From CALELM01 sp045617105 (GTDB lineage Bacteria; Bacillota; Negativicutes; Selenomonadales; Selenomonadaceae), in NCBI GenBank assembly GCA_045617105.1, contig JAZLHW010000134.1, positions 1 to 42,660 on the forward strand: DNA of 42,660 bases. The letters run 5' to 3'. The position numbers and the translations under genes were made by a program. Shown in pieces: positions 9,079-15,914 of this stretch; within the stretch, counting starts at the first letter, position 1, and each line of letters opens with the position of its first letter. The notes beneath the pieces are model-generated. The model had not been told where the DNA came from, did no database searches, and saw nothing but the letters and a program-made list of their open reading frames with translations.

Positions 9079-9291
9079 TGCGCAGAAGAGTACACTTTCC
9101 TTCCTTTTTTCAGAGAGACGGTGCTGGGTGTGAATCGTCAAGGCAGAAAGTGGAAAGCTATCTGCAAGCTGCAGGTCTAAAAAGCCTCGCCGTCTGCTGC
9201 GTTAAAGCTTTGAGAGAATTCGCTTCATTGAATTCATGAAGGTGGTACCACGGGAATACAAGCCTCGTCCTTTAAGGATGAGGCTTTTTTT
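9079..9291 (+). ncRNA. T-box riboswitch leader, probable alanine (GCU) specifier
   Basis: Stem I can be folded from the sequence. GCGCAG is followed by the AAGAGTA loop-E strand, then CACTTTC (about 9093-9099) pairs with GAAAGTG (9146-9152), and CTG closes the lower stem. The distal hairpin GACG…CGTC carries the typical GGTG…GGGTGTGAA element. Opposite AGTA the specifier loop reads GAAAGCTAT, giving GCU (Ala) followed by the usual purine. The antiterminator has the diagnostic T-box GGTGGTACCACGG at 9241-9253; its variable base is U, which fits a tRNA with A73, as tRNA-Ala has. The competing terminator at 9260-9290 is an 11-bp AGCCTC…GAGGCT hairpin followed by eight T. Uncharged cognate tRNA would switch on the lrp-aminotransferase genes. 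The T-box identity is firm; the specifier is a hand-folded inference. Confidence 0.9.
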
Positions 9292-9310
9292 TACAAAGGA
9301 GGAACTATTT

Positions 9311-9790
9311 ATGCGTGATCTTTTAGAACTGCTGGAACATGATGCCCGCCGTCCTGTCAGTGAGCTGGCATCTATGCTGCATCGCAGTGAATATGAAGTA
9401 GAGCAGCAACTCAAGGAACTGCAAAAGAACAACATCATTCTTTCCTACAATACCTTGATCAACTGGGAAAAATTTGGTGACGACACAGTAACAGCCATTA
9501 TCGAAATTAACATGACACCTCAGCGGGAAGTCGGCTTTGATGCGATTGCAGAACGCATCTATCGTTTCGACGAGGTCCGCACCGTCTACTTGATGAGCGG
9601 AAACTTTGATCTCCTTGTCATCATCGAGGGAAAATCTATGAAGGACATTGCAAACTTTGTTGCCACCCGTCTCTCAACCATCGAGGGAGTCACCGCAACA
9701 CGCAGCCACTTCATGCTCAAGCCCTACAAGAAGGACGGCATTGTCATCGAAAACAAGGAAAAAGATCATAGACTGGTGGTGTCCCCATGA
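9311..9790 (+). CDS. Lrp/AsnC-family transcriptional regulator
   Basis: A 159-aa regulator with an N-terminal winged helix-turn-helix (residues about 1-50: LLELLEHDARRPVSELASML, then a recognition helix with EYEVEQQLKEL) and a C-terminal RAM/AsnC ligand-binding domain (about 65-140, GNFDLLVIIEG). Such proteins form dimers to octamers and sense amino acids. The ATG at 9311 follows AAAGGAGG by 8 nt; a start at 9236 would lie inside the T-box antiterminator and is rejected. Its stop overlaps the aminotransferase start by 4 bp (ATGA), so the two are translationally coupled. Control probably combines the T-box with possible autoregulation. Confidence 0.93.
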   Translation: MRDLLELLEHDARRPVSELASMLHRSEYEVEQQLKELQKNNIILSYNTLINWEKFGDDTVTAIIEINMTPQREVGFDAIAERIYRFDEVRTVYLMSGNFDLLVIIEGKSMKDIANFVATRLSTIEGVTATRSHFMLKPYKKDGIVIENKEKDHRLVVSP

Positions 9791-10971
9791 TAGAAACAAA
9801 AAATTGGAAGGAACGCCTCTCTCCTGGTGTCAATGCCATACAGCCCTCTGGTATCCGCAAGTTTTTTGATATTGCCGCAAAAATGGAAGATGTCATTTCT
9901 CTTGGCGTTGGTGAGCCTGATTTTGTAACACCGTGGTCCATCCGTGAAAGCTGCGTCTATGGACTGGAACAAGGCTATACCTCCTATACTTCCAACCGCG
10001 GTATGCCGGAGCTTTGCCAAGAGATATGCGACTACTATGACAAAAATTACAGCATGAGCTATGACGCTGCAACGGAAGTTCTCGTCACAGTCGGCGTAAG
10101 CGAGGCTCTCGACCTTGCACTTCGGGCAATTCTCGCTCCGGGCGACGAGGTACTTATCCCTGCACCTTGCTACGTTTCCTATCAATCCTGCACAACACTT
10201 GCAGGCGGAAAGGCTGTTACTGTCCCTGCAAAGCTGGAAAACGAATTCCGGATCTCCTCTGCGGAACTGGAAGAGTATGTGACGGATAAAACTCGTGCGC
10301 TCCTCATTGGCTATCCAAACAACCCAACGGGTGCGATCATGACGAAAAAGGACTTGCTTGACATCGCAGATTTTGCCCAAAAACATGACCTCATTGTTAT
10401 CTCGGACGAAATCTACGGCGACCTCACCTATGGCGGTGAAGAACACATCTGCTTTTCTTCCCTGCCAAACATGCAGGAACGCACCATTCTTCTGAATGGT
10501 TTTTCCAAGGCATACGCCATGACCGGCTGGCGTATCGGCTATGCCCTTGCAAATCCGACCATCATCGCCGCCATGACAAAGATTCATCAATACACAATGC
10601 TCTGTGCCCCGATCACTGCACAGATTGCAGCAATAGAAGCACTTCGTCATGGAGAAAAATACAAAAAGAAAATGATTGCGGAATATGACCGCCGCCGTCA
10701 CCTGATTTATGACGGCTTTACAAAAATGGGGCTGAAGTGCTTTGAACCGAAAGGTGCCTTCTACATCTTCCCCGATATTACTTCTACCGGCTACAGTTCA
10801 GATGAATTTGCAGAAGCACTCCTGCAGGCAGAACACGTCGCCCTCGTTCCGGGGACTGCGTTTGGTGCATGCGGCGAGGGACATGTCCGTTGCTCTTATG
10901 CAACAGCTATCGACAAGATCTCGGCGGCACTTGCCCGCATTGAAAATTTCCTCCACCATCACAAAAAATAA
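9787..10971 (+). CDS. PLP-dependent class I/II aminotransferase
   Basis: A fold-type I aminotransferase (394 aa) that moves an amino group between an amino acid and a 2-oxoacid, with PLP on Lys241 (GFSKAYAMTGWRIGYA). Other visible PLP and substrate residues are N179 (YPNNPTG), D207 and Y210 (ISDEIY), R249, and the carboxylate-binding Arg in GEGHVRCSYA. It resembles the aspartate/aromatic/alanine aminotransferases commonly paired with Lrp/AsnC genes in Firmicutes; sequence alone does not settle the substrate. The upstream T-box with a probable Ala codon argues for a role in alanine supply. Transcription ends at the hairpin at 10991-11030. Confidence 0.93.
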   Translation: MIETKNWKERLSPGVNAIQPSGIRKFFDIAAKMEDVISLGVGEPDFVTPWSIRESCVYGLEQGYTSYTSNRGMPELCQEICDYYDKNYSMSYDAATEVLVTVGVSEALDLALRAILAPGDEVLIPAPCYVSYQSCTTLAGGKAVTVPAKLENEFRISSAELEEYVTDKTRALLIGYPNNPTGAIMTKKDLLDIADFAQKHDLIVISDEIYGDLTYGGEEHICFSSLPNMQERTILLNGFSKAYAMTGWRIGYALANPTIIAAMTKIHQYTMLCAPITAQIAAIEALRHGEKYKKKMIAEYDRRRHLIYDGFTKMGLKCFEPKGAFYIFPDITSTGYSSDEFAEALLQAEHVALVPGTAFGACGEGHVRCSYATAIDKISAALARIENFLHHHKK

Positions 10972-10990
10972 CGAACTGAACAATACAAAG

Positions 10991-11030
10991 AAAAAGACGA
11001 GAACGCCTCTTACGGCATTCTCGTCTTTTT
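10991..11030. terminator. Bidirectional terminator
   Basis: A 17-bp stem (AAAAAGACGAGAACGCC / GGCATTCTCGTCTTTTT, one mismatch) with a 6-nt loop between the convergent aminotransferase and diguanylate cyclase genes, with A and T tails usable in both directions. Confidence 0.88.
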
Positions 11031-11046
11031 CTCTGCTTTCCTGTGC

Positions 11047-12837
11047 CTATCGATTCTCGGTTACAGTAACACGATTTCTCCCATTCGCCTTAGACTCGTA
11101 AAGCACCCGGTCCAAGATCTCATAAAAACGATCCATATCTTCCCCTTGCTTTGCGTTCGCTACACCAAAGCTCATCGTCACATGCTGCCCATTCGGCAAG
11201 ACGACCGTGCTTTCAATCTTTTCCCGAATCTTCTCAGCGAGTTCCCGTGCCTTCTCGATTGGGCAATTCGGCAGAAGAATAATGAATTCCTCTCCCCCCC
11301 AGCGAGATACATAATCATTGACTCTCACTTGAGACTTTAAGATCTTCGCTACCTGACGAAGCACGTCATCTCCCTTCTCATGCCCATAGGTATCGTTGAT
11401 TTTCTTAAAAAAATCAATATCTCCCATAATGGCAGAAAATTTCCCATTTGTTACCTGAAGGTACTTTAGCTCCCGCTTCAATATCTGCTCTCCTGCACCA
11501 CGGTTTAAAAGCTCCGTCAAGCGGTCAATGTCTGCCAAATAAGCAAGCTTTCGATTTGCATCCTCTAATTCCTCTGCCATAACAGAAATAAAGTTTGCCA
11601 GTACCTTGACCATACTGATGCGTTCATCACAAGGCTCCTCCAACCGTACCTTTTCATAATCTTCCAAAGGAATCGATCTCAAATAAGACTTGCCTTCCCT
11701 AAAGCCAATAGCTACCGAAGCTCCGTTCATGGAATTTACTCGCTCATGGCCTGAAAAACGCTCCAGCTCCCCATAGGTATAAAATCCTGCCGTTGGAGCA
11801 AGTGCATCACAAAGTGATAATTCCTGATTCACATCATCGCGCAAATACATGCGGCGCACGATACAGGAAAAAAGCAAGATTCCCTCCGGAGAAAATTCAC
11901 GCATTTCCTCTTGGCTCTTCTTAGCTGCCCGAAACATTGCGTTCGGATCGCCATACCCTAAGCGCACCTTTTCTCCCACATCAAAATCCGCGCCAAACCG
12001 CATGGAACCATCCGGAAAGCACCTAGTCGGAACCCGTGCAATGTCTCTGCCATCTCGATGGATCATGAGCAAAAACGGGATTGCATAAGAAAAAAAGTCC
12101 TTCCCAGAGGATATCCCCAAATATTTCTTATAGGTTTCCACCGTAGGCTCCTGATTCAACGTGCAAATATCCGTATGGCTTTTCATCTCAGTAATCACTG
12201 CCTCACTGCTTAGTGCCTTCCAACCGAGATGGGAGCTTACAAAAAGATTCAATTCCTCCCCACGAAACAAAATAGCCAGTATCCCCTTATCGGATGCAGT
12301 TTTCCTATCAAAAACACGTGCCTGCTCCGTATCTACATATGACTCCTCATTTGCATAAGTATCTGCCGCTCCGCCAAATATGACAATATCCTTTGGAATC
12401 GTTGTCAACTGATCTAAAAAATCTCTCAGCTTGCCCTGCGTATTGCTTGTCAGCAAAAAACCGATACCACGCAGATCCTTCATTGGCAATACCTTTTGCA
12501 AAAACACTTCCCCAACCTTTTGCATACTGAGCTTGTTGCAATCAAAAAGCAAAGTCTCCACCTTTGACGATGTGAATATCAAAAAGGAAACTATAATCGT
12601 CTGCAAGCGAAGATTTCCCCGAAAGATTTCTCCTGAAGATGTACAGCCAGCTACAACTGCCTCCGGCACTGCAGCATGTATCCTTTTTGTTATGCTCTGC
12701 AAAGTCGCCATGCGGTCATCTGATGTAAAGACCATAGCAAGGATCGATGTATGTTTAGGTGGGCACTGGCTCCGAAAATCTGCCAATGCCAGTTCAAGCT
12801 CCTTCATGCTCTTCACGCAATACGGAATCTGTTTCAT
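11047..12837 (-). CDS. FIST-domain sensor diguanylate cyclase
   Basis: A cytosolic protein of 596 aa with an N-terminal FIST/FIST_C sensory module (about 1-400; the family is thought to bind small ligands such as amino acids), a short coiled linker (LEDANRKLAYLADIDRLTELLNR) and a C-terminal GGDEF domain. The active site is intact: RWGGEEF with D and N ligands in GDIDFFKKINDTYGH, so it should make c-di-GMP from two GTP. An RxxD product-inhibition site (RVND) lies five residues before GGEEF. There is no transmembrane segment. The ATG at 12837 is 9 nt behind AAGGAGG; a TTG two codons earlier is too close to it. It is monocistronic, with its own promoter and a shared terminator. Confidence 0.93.
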   Translation of the reverse strand: MKQIPYCVKSMKELELALADFRSQCPPKHTSILAMVFTSDDRMATLQSITKRIHAAVPEAVVAGCTSSGEIFRGNLRLQTIIVSFLIFTSSKVETLLFDCNKLSMQKVGEVFLQKVLPMKDLRGIGFLLTSNTQGKLRDFLDQLTTIPKDIVIFGGAADTYANEESYVDTEQARVFDRKTASDKGILAILFRGEELNLFVSSHLGWKALSSEAVITEMKSHTDICTLNQEPTVETYKKYLGISSGKDFFSYAIPFLLMIHRDGRDIARVPTRCFPDGSMRFGADFDVGEKVRLGYGDPNAMFRAAKKSQEEMREFSPEGILLFSCIVRRMYLRDDVNQELSLCDALAPTAGFYTYGELERFSGHERVNSMNGASVAIGFREGKSYLRSIPLEDYEKVRLEEPCDERISMVKVLANFISVMAEELEDANRKLAYLADIDRLTELLNRGAGEQILKRELKYLQVTNGKFSAIMGDIDFFKKINDTYGHEKGDDVLRQVAKILKSQVRVNDYVSRWGGEEFIILLPNCPIEKARELAEKIREKIESTVVLPNGQHVTMSFGVANAKQGEDMDRFYEILDRVLYESKANGRNRVTVTENR

Positions 12838-12953
12838 CTGCAAACACCTCCTTGTTGTCCAACGGTTCCTCTCTCCAGCAGTCTTCCAGTATATTACTGT
12901 TCATAAAGCTGCAGCGCTTTTTCTGTATACATTTTGGAATATTTATAAGCAAT

Positions 12954-12983
12954 ATTATACTAATCCAGAATCATAATTTGCAA
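12954..12983 (-). promoter_or_regulatory. Promoter of the FIST-GGDEF gene
   Basis: Minus-strand TTGCAA (12983-12978), 18-bp spacer, TATAAT (12959-12954), about 115 bp upstream of the start codon. I saw nothing else in 12838-13078. Confidence 0.7.
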
Positions 12984-13078
12984 TAATGAATTGAACAAAA
13001 AGCACATCTAAAGCGACTCGCTGATCAAAACACCTCTTTGAGAAAATCTTGCCCATATTCCTGCAAAAATATCCATTC

Positions 13079-13119
13079 ACAAAAAAGTCATCAGCCAATA
13101 AAATTTTGACTAATGACTC
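13079..13119 (-). terminator. Terminator of the ireB-ruvX-DUF1292-DUF4160-DUF2442 run
   Basis: Minus-strand 12-bp hairpin (AGTCATTAGTCA / TGGCTGATGACT, two wobbles) followed by six T, just after the DUF2442 stop codon. Confidence 0.8.
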
Positions 13120-13131
13120 ATGATTACATTC

Positions 13132-13434
13132 CTATTTTTCCATAGGGCATCGCACAACAGCCGATGTTTCATACAATTCAACAGGATCAATATCAAGAAC
13201 CGTCTTTTCATCCCATTTTCCTTCTATATCCCAAGATGCCGTTCCGTTCATTACTGTAATTGTATTTTTAAAAATATTTATATCAGCTAATTGAGCAAAA
13301 ACGCCCCCCTGATCAATATACTCCCGCAAATTTTTATAACGGACTGAACCATCATTGAAATACGCAAATATACCGAAGCTGTCATCTGGAATTACCTGTA
13401 CCACTTCCGGCATGATATCTTTATAATCCAACAT
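13132..13434 (-). CDS. DUF2442 domain protein
   Basis: A 100-aa protein with the DUF2442 pattern: an N-terminal PEVVQVIPDDSFGIFAYFNDG beta-hairpin, YKNLREYIDQGGVFAQLAD in the middle and a TASWDIEGKWD-type segment near the end. The family is small, widely distributed in mobile and accessory regions, and often sits beside DUF4160, as here. Molecular function is not established, and a toxin-antitoxin-like role has only been suggested by pairing. The ATG at 13434 was chosen over a TTG at 13461 because GAGGTG precedes it by 8 nt. It begins 10 bp after the DUF4160 stop and ends at a terminator. Confidence 0.8.
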   Translation of the reverse strand: MLDYKDIMPEVVQVIPDDSFGIFAYFNDGSVRYKNLREYIDQGGVFAQLADINIFKNTITVMNGTASWDIEGKWDEKTVLDIDPVELYETSAVVRCPMEK

Positions 13435-13444
13435 GATCGTCACC

Positions 13445-13708
13445 TCATCTGAGCGGGGCAATTTGGATAAACGCTTTCTTGTCTTTTCCCAGTTCCCAAT
13501 TTTGCATCAATTCATCTTCATGCATCACTGCCCATGCAAGTACATACCTCAACTGCCTGTTAGGCAATGAACCTTTTATAACTGCACTGTCTCTGATACA
13601 AACCAAAGCCTTGTATTCTCCATATTCTGCATGAAAATGTGGCGGCATGTGGTCATTCCAATACATAGCAATTCTTATTCCGAAAAACAAGCATATCTCA
13701 GGCACCAT
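13445..13708 (-). CDS. DUF4160 domain protein
   Basis: An 87-aa protein that opens MVPEICLFFGIRIAMYWND and continues with HMPPHFHAEYGEYKA, the hallmark of DUF4160. The His-rich PPHFHAEY element suggests a metal or nucleic-acid site, but nothing is proven. WAVMHEDELMQNWEL is the conserved C-terminal helix. The ATG at 13708 matches the usual MP/MVPEI start and has AAGGA 8 nt upstream. It is tightly paired with the DUF2442 gene and lies downstream of the DUF1292 gene on the same strand. The pairing is known from many bacteria; what it does is not. Confidence 0.82.
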   Translation of the reverse strand: MVPEICLFFGIRIAMYWNDHMPPHFHAEYGEYKALVCIRDSAVIKGSLPNRQLRYVLAWAVMHEDELMQNWELGKDKKAFIQIAPLR

Positions 13709-13785
13709 ACCACCCATCCTTCATAACGCCCAACGCAGACTCCCCTTGGGCTTTAATCCTTGGGAAGCCGCTCGCATGTGACATC

Positions 13786-14127
13786 TTAAGAATTTTCTTC
13801 CTCATCGACCAACCTGTTGTATGCTTCCTGCACAGCCTCAAACTCCTCATCGGTTGGCTCAATATACTCGTCCTCACCATCTTCACCCAAGACGATCTTT
13901 GCAATCATCACGTCCTCATCTCCGTCCTCACAGCCGCATCCACAGCCGCAAGCATGACCATGCTCCTCGTCTTCGTCATGAATACCTACCAAAAGGGCAA
14001 ACTTCTCCCCATTGACCGGAATAATCATTTCCTGCTCATAAAGATACGTATTTCCCTCATCATCCAAAAATTCTACAACAATTGCATCATTTTCCTCGTC
14101 CATCATATCTTTTTCTTTCTTCGACAT
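13786..14127 (-). CDS. DUF1292 (YrzB-like) protein
   Basis: A small acidic protein of 113 aa with the DUF1292 core: VVEFLDDEGNTYLYEQEMIIPVNGEKFALLV, then EDVMIAKIVLGEDGEDEYIEPTDEEFEAVQEAY. Between the two halves is an insertion, HGHACGCGCGCED, with alternating Cys-Gly and two nearby His residues, which could bind a metal. ireB-ruvX-DUF1292 is the conserved order in Firmicutes. The ATG at 14127 has AGGAGAGG upstream. Function is unknown. Confidence 0.85.
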   Translation of the reverse strand: MSKKEKDMMDEENDAIVVEFLDDEGNTYLYEQEMIIPVNGEKFALLVGIHDEDEEHGHACGCGCGCEDGDEDVMIAKIVLGEDGEDEYIEPTDEEFEAVQEAYNRLVDEEENS

Positions 14128-14151
14128 AAAAATCACCTCTCCTAAAATTCA

Positions 14152-14580
14152 TCAAACTTTCTCATGGGAAAGCTTGTCCAAAAACCCCTGCAATATAAAA
14201 ACTGCCGCCATCTTGTCGATTATCTTGCGGCGCTTTTTTCGGCTGACATCGGCTTCTATCAAAGACCTCGCTGCAGCCACAGTGGAAAGCCGCTCATCCC
14301 AGAACACGATCTCCACATCAGGAACCATCTTTCTTATTTCCTCTGCAAAATTGCGAACCACATCGCAGCGCTCTCCCTGCGTACCGTTCATGTTCTTGGG
14401 AAGCCCGAGAACCAAAGATCTCGTCTCATACTGATCCATCAATTCCTTGAGCCTTGCTAAATCATCCACTAAGGATTTTCGGCGAATCGTTTCCACTCCC
14501 TGCGCCGTCATTCCCAAGAGATCGCTCACTGCAATCCCTACCGTTGCATCTCCTACATCAAGCGACAAATACCGCTTCAT
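14152..14580 (-). CDS. ruvX: RuvX/YqgF-family Holliday junction resolvase-like protein
   Basis: An RNase H-fold nuclease (142 aa, usual length), essential in many bacteria and implicated in pre-16S rRNA 5' processing and in Holliday junction resolution. Asp8 in LSLDVGDATVGIAVSD, Glu in FWDERLST and Asp in KIIDKMAA give the three metal-binding acidic residues; LGLPKNMNGTQG is the family signature. The start codon overlaps the ireB stop by 4 bp and is preceded by TTGGAG. Confidence 0.94.
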   Translation of the reverse strand: MKRYLSLDVGDATVGIAVSDLLGMTAQGVETIRRKSLVDDLARLKELMDQYETRSLVLGLPKNMNGTQGERCDVVRNFAEEIRKMVPDVEIVFWDERLSTVAAARSLIEADVSRKKRRKIIDKMAAVFILQGFLDKLSHEKV

Positions 14581-14828
14581 GAAATATTCTCCAAGTAAGC
14601 GCGCACCAATTCTTCCAGCAGCTCATCACGTTCCAATGCACGAATCTGATTGCGTGCATCATTATGGCTTGTTACATACGCAGGATCTCCGGAAATCAAG
14701 TAACCCACCAGCTGATTGATAGGATTATACCCCTTTTCCTCCATTGCCTTGCACACATTGCAGATCGTAGTCCTTGCCTTATTCTCGTCTGCTCCAAAAC
14801 GGAACATCATCGTTTCGTCACTGACCAT
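14577..14828 (-). CDS. ireB: IreB-family regulatory phosphoprotein
   Basis: An 83-aa protein of the IreB/YrzL (DUF965) family; in Enterococcus the homologue is phosphorylated by the Ser/Thr kinase IreK and affects cephalosporin resistance. The family signature is clear: SDETMMFRFG, then CNVCKAMEEKGYNPINQLVGYLISGDPAYVTSHNDAR. The ATG at 14828 follows TTGGAGG by 8 nt; a TTG five codons upstream overlaps that site. It is the first gene of the operon that continues into ruvX and DUF1292. In many Firmicutes alaS lies directly upstream; here it does not. Confidence 0.95.
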   Translation of the reverse strand: MVSDETMMFRFGADENKARTTICNVCKAMEEKGYNPINQLVGYLISGDPAYVTSHNDARNQIRALERDELLEELVRAYLENIS

Positions 14829-14967
14829 CCACTTTACCTCCAAGTAAAATCATATCTCAAACTACATCATATCACATTGTAACGCCTTTTCCTATAAAAT
14901 CATCTGAAAAAATTCACATTTTTAAGGACGCACTGATGAAGAATTTTTGAAGGATCAAGCATACGGC

Positions 14968-15348
14968 TTATCCTTCATGATGGCAGACATGCCCCACGCA
15001 AGAGTGACCTGCCCCATGATGATTGCACATCACATTAGGATTGTAAGAAAGCTCTCCCTTTAAAAATGCATCTACTGCCGCATCTGCACTGCCGAAAACA
15101 CCGCCATACAGCTTGATTCCAGCATCTCTCAATGCCTGCTGCGCACCGCCGCCAATTCCTCCGCAAATCAAAACATCAACCTGCTGTTCTCCCAAAAGGA
15201 TCGCCAAGGCACCATGACCTGTTCCATTCGTGCTGAACACATGGGATTCCTTTACTTGGTTATCCTCAACATCATAGAGCTTGAAATTCTCCGTATGTCC
15301 AAAATGCTGAAATACATTCCCATTCTCATAGGTAACTGCTATCTTCAT
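14968..15348 (-). CDS. NifX/NifB-associated (dinitrogenase iron-molybdenum cofactor) domain protein
   Basis: A 126-aa protein with the NifX/NifY-like cofactor-binding fold (MKIAVTYENGNVFQHFGHTENFKLYDVED, then VDVLICGGIGGGAQQALRDAGIKLYGG). Stand-alone members occur in many anaerobes without nitrogenase and probably bind iron-sulfur or molybdenum clusters; the physiological role is uncertain. The last ~20 residues are extremely rich in His and Cys (NHHGAGHSCVGHVCHHEG), which suggests extra metal binding. No nitrogenase gene is nearby. Confidence 0.88.
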   Translation of the reverse strand: MKIAVTYENGNVFQHFGHTENFKLYDVEDNQVKESHVFSTNGTGHGALAILLGEQQVDVLICGGIGGGAQQALRDAGIKLYGGVFGSADAAVDAFLKGELSYNPNVMCNHHGAGHSCVGHVCHHEG

Positions 15349-15393
15349 AGAATATTCCCCCTCAAATATTTCATTTTTCTCTTGCCTTAATCT

Positions 15394-15426
15394 AAAAAAA
15401 TAAAGCCCAGAAAAACCTTCCGGGCT
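15394..15426 (-). terminator. Terminator of the tRNA cluster
   Basis: Minus-strand hairpin AGCCCGG…CTGGGCT followed by TTATTTTTTT, directly after the last tRNA gene. Confidence 0.8.
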
Positions 15427-15439
15427 GTCAAATCATATT

Positions 15440-15513
15440 TGGAGGCGACACCCAGAGTCGAACTGGGGATAAAGGTTTTGCAGACCTCGGCCTTACCACT
15501 TGGCTATGTCGCC
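15440..15513 (-). tRNA. tRNA-Cys(GCA), copy 2
   Basis: A full cloverleaf can be drawn: acceptor GGCGACA/TGTCGCC, anticodon GCA in CTGCAAA, T-loop TTCGACT, discriminator U73 as expected for Cys, and an encoded CCA end. It is identical to the copy at 15614-15687. Confidence 0.97.
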
Positions 15514-15518
15514 AAATA

Positions 15519-15594
15519 TGGAGCGGAAAACGAGACTCGAACTCGCGACCCCCACCTTGGCAAGGTGATGCTCTACCAACTGAGCTATTTCCGC
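15519..15594 (-). tRNA. tRNA-Gly(GCC), copy 2
   Basis: Acceptor GCGGAAA/TTTCCGC, anticodon GCC in TTGCCAA, T-loop TTCGAGT, U73 and an encoded CCA. It is identical to the copy at 15692-15767. Confidence 0.97.
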
Positions 15595-15613
15595 ATGAAA
15601 TAAAATATGCAAT

Positions 15614-15687
15614 TGGAGGCGACACCCAGAGTCGAACTGGGGATAAAGGTTTTGCAGACCTCGGCCTTACCACTTGGCTATGTCGCC
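15614..15687 (-). tRNA. tRNA-Cys(GCA), copy 1
   Basis: Same sequence as the tRNA-Cys at 15440-15513: anticodon GCA, U73, encoded CCA. Confidence 0.97.
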
Positions 15688-15691
15688 GATA

Positions 15692-15767
15692 TGGAGCGGA
15701 AAACGAGACTCGAACTCGCGACCCCCACCTTGGCAAGGTGATGCTCTACCAACTGAGCTATTTCCGC
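15692..15767 (-). tRNA. tRNA-Gly(GCC), copy 1
   Basis: Same sequence as the tRNA-Gly at 15519-15594: anticodon GCC, U73, encoded CCA. Only 4 bases separate it from the following tRNA-Cys. Confidence 0.97.
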
Positions 15768-15771
15768 ATAA

Positions 15772-15848
15772 TGGCGACCCGAATGGGACTTGAACCCATG
15801 ACCTCCGCCGTGACAGGGCGGCATTCTAACCAACTAAACTACCGGGCC
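15772..15848 (-). tRNA. tRNA-Asp(GTC)
   Basis: First gene of the cluster in transcription order. Acceptor GGCCCGG/TCGGGTC, anticodon GTC in CTGTCAC, T-loop TTCAAGT, discriminator G73 as expected for Asp, and an encoded CCA. Confidence 0.97.
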
Positions 15849-15914
15849 GCATCTCTCGCCGCATCTCAGCGACAATCACTATTATACATACGCACTTCAT
15901 TTCTGTCAATCATT

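Noticed and set aside
9236..9310. Longer start for the Lrp gene at 9236
   Set aside because: That ATG lies in the T-box antiterminator and the extra residues would be encoded by the terminator hairpin; the ATG at 9311 has a strong ribosome site.
9766..10701. 311-codon minus-strand open frame
   Set aside because: Antisense shadow of the aminotransferase gene.
15428..15736. 102-codon minus-strand frame
   Set aside because: It is read across four tRNA genes, and the duplicated peptide simply reflects the tRNA duplication.
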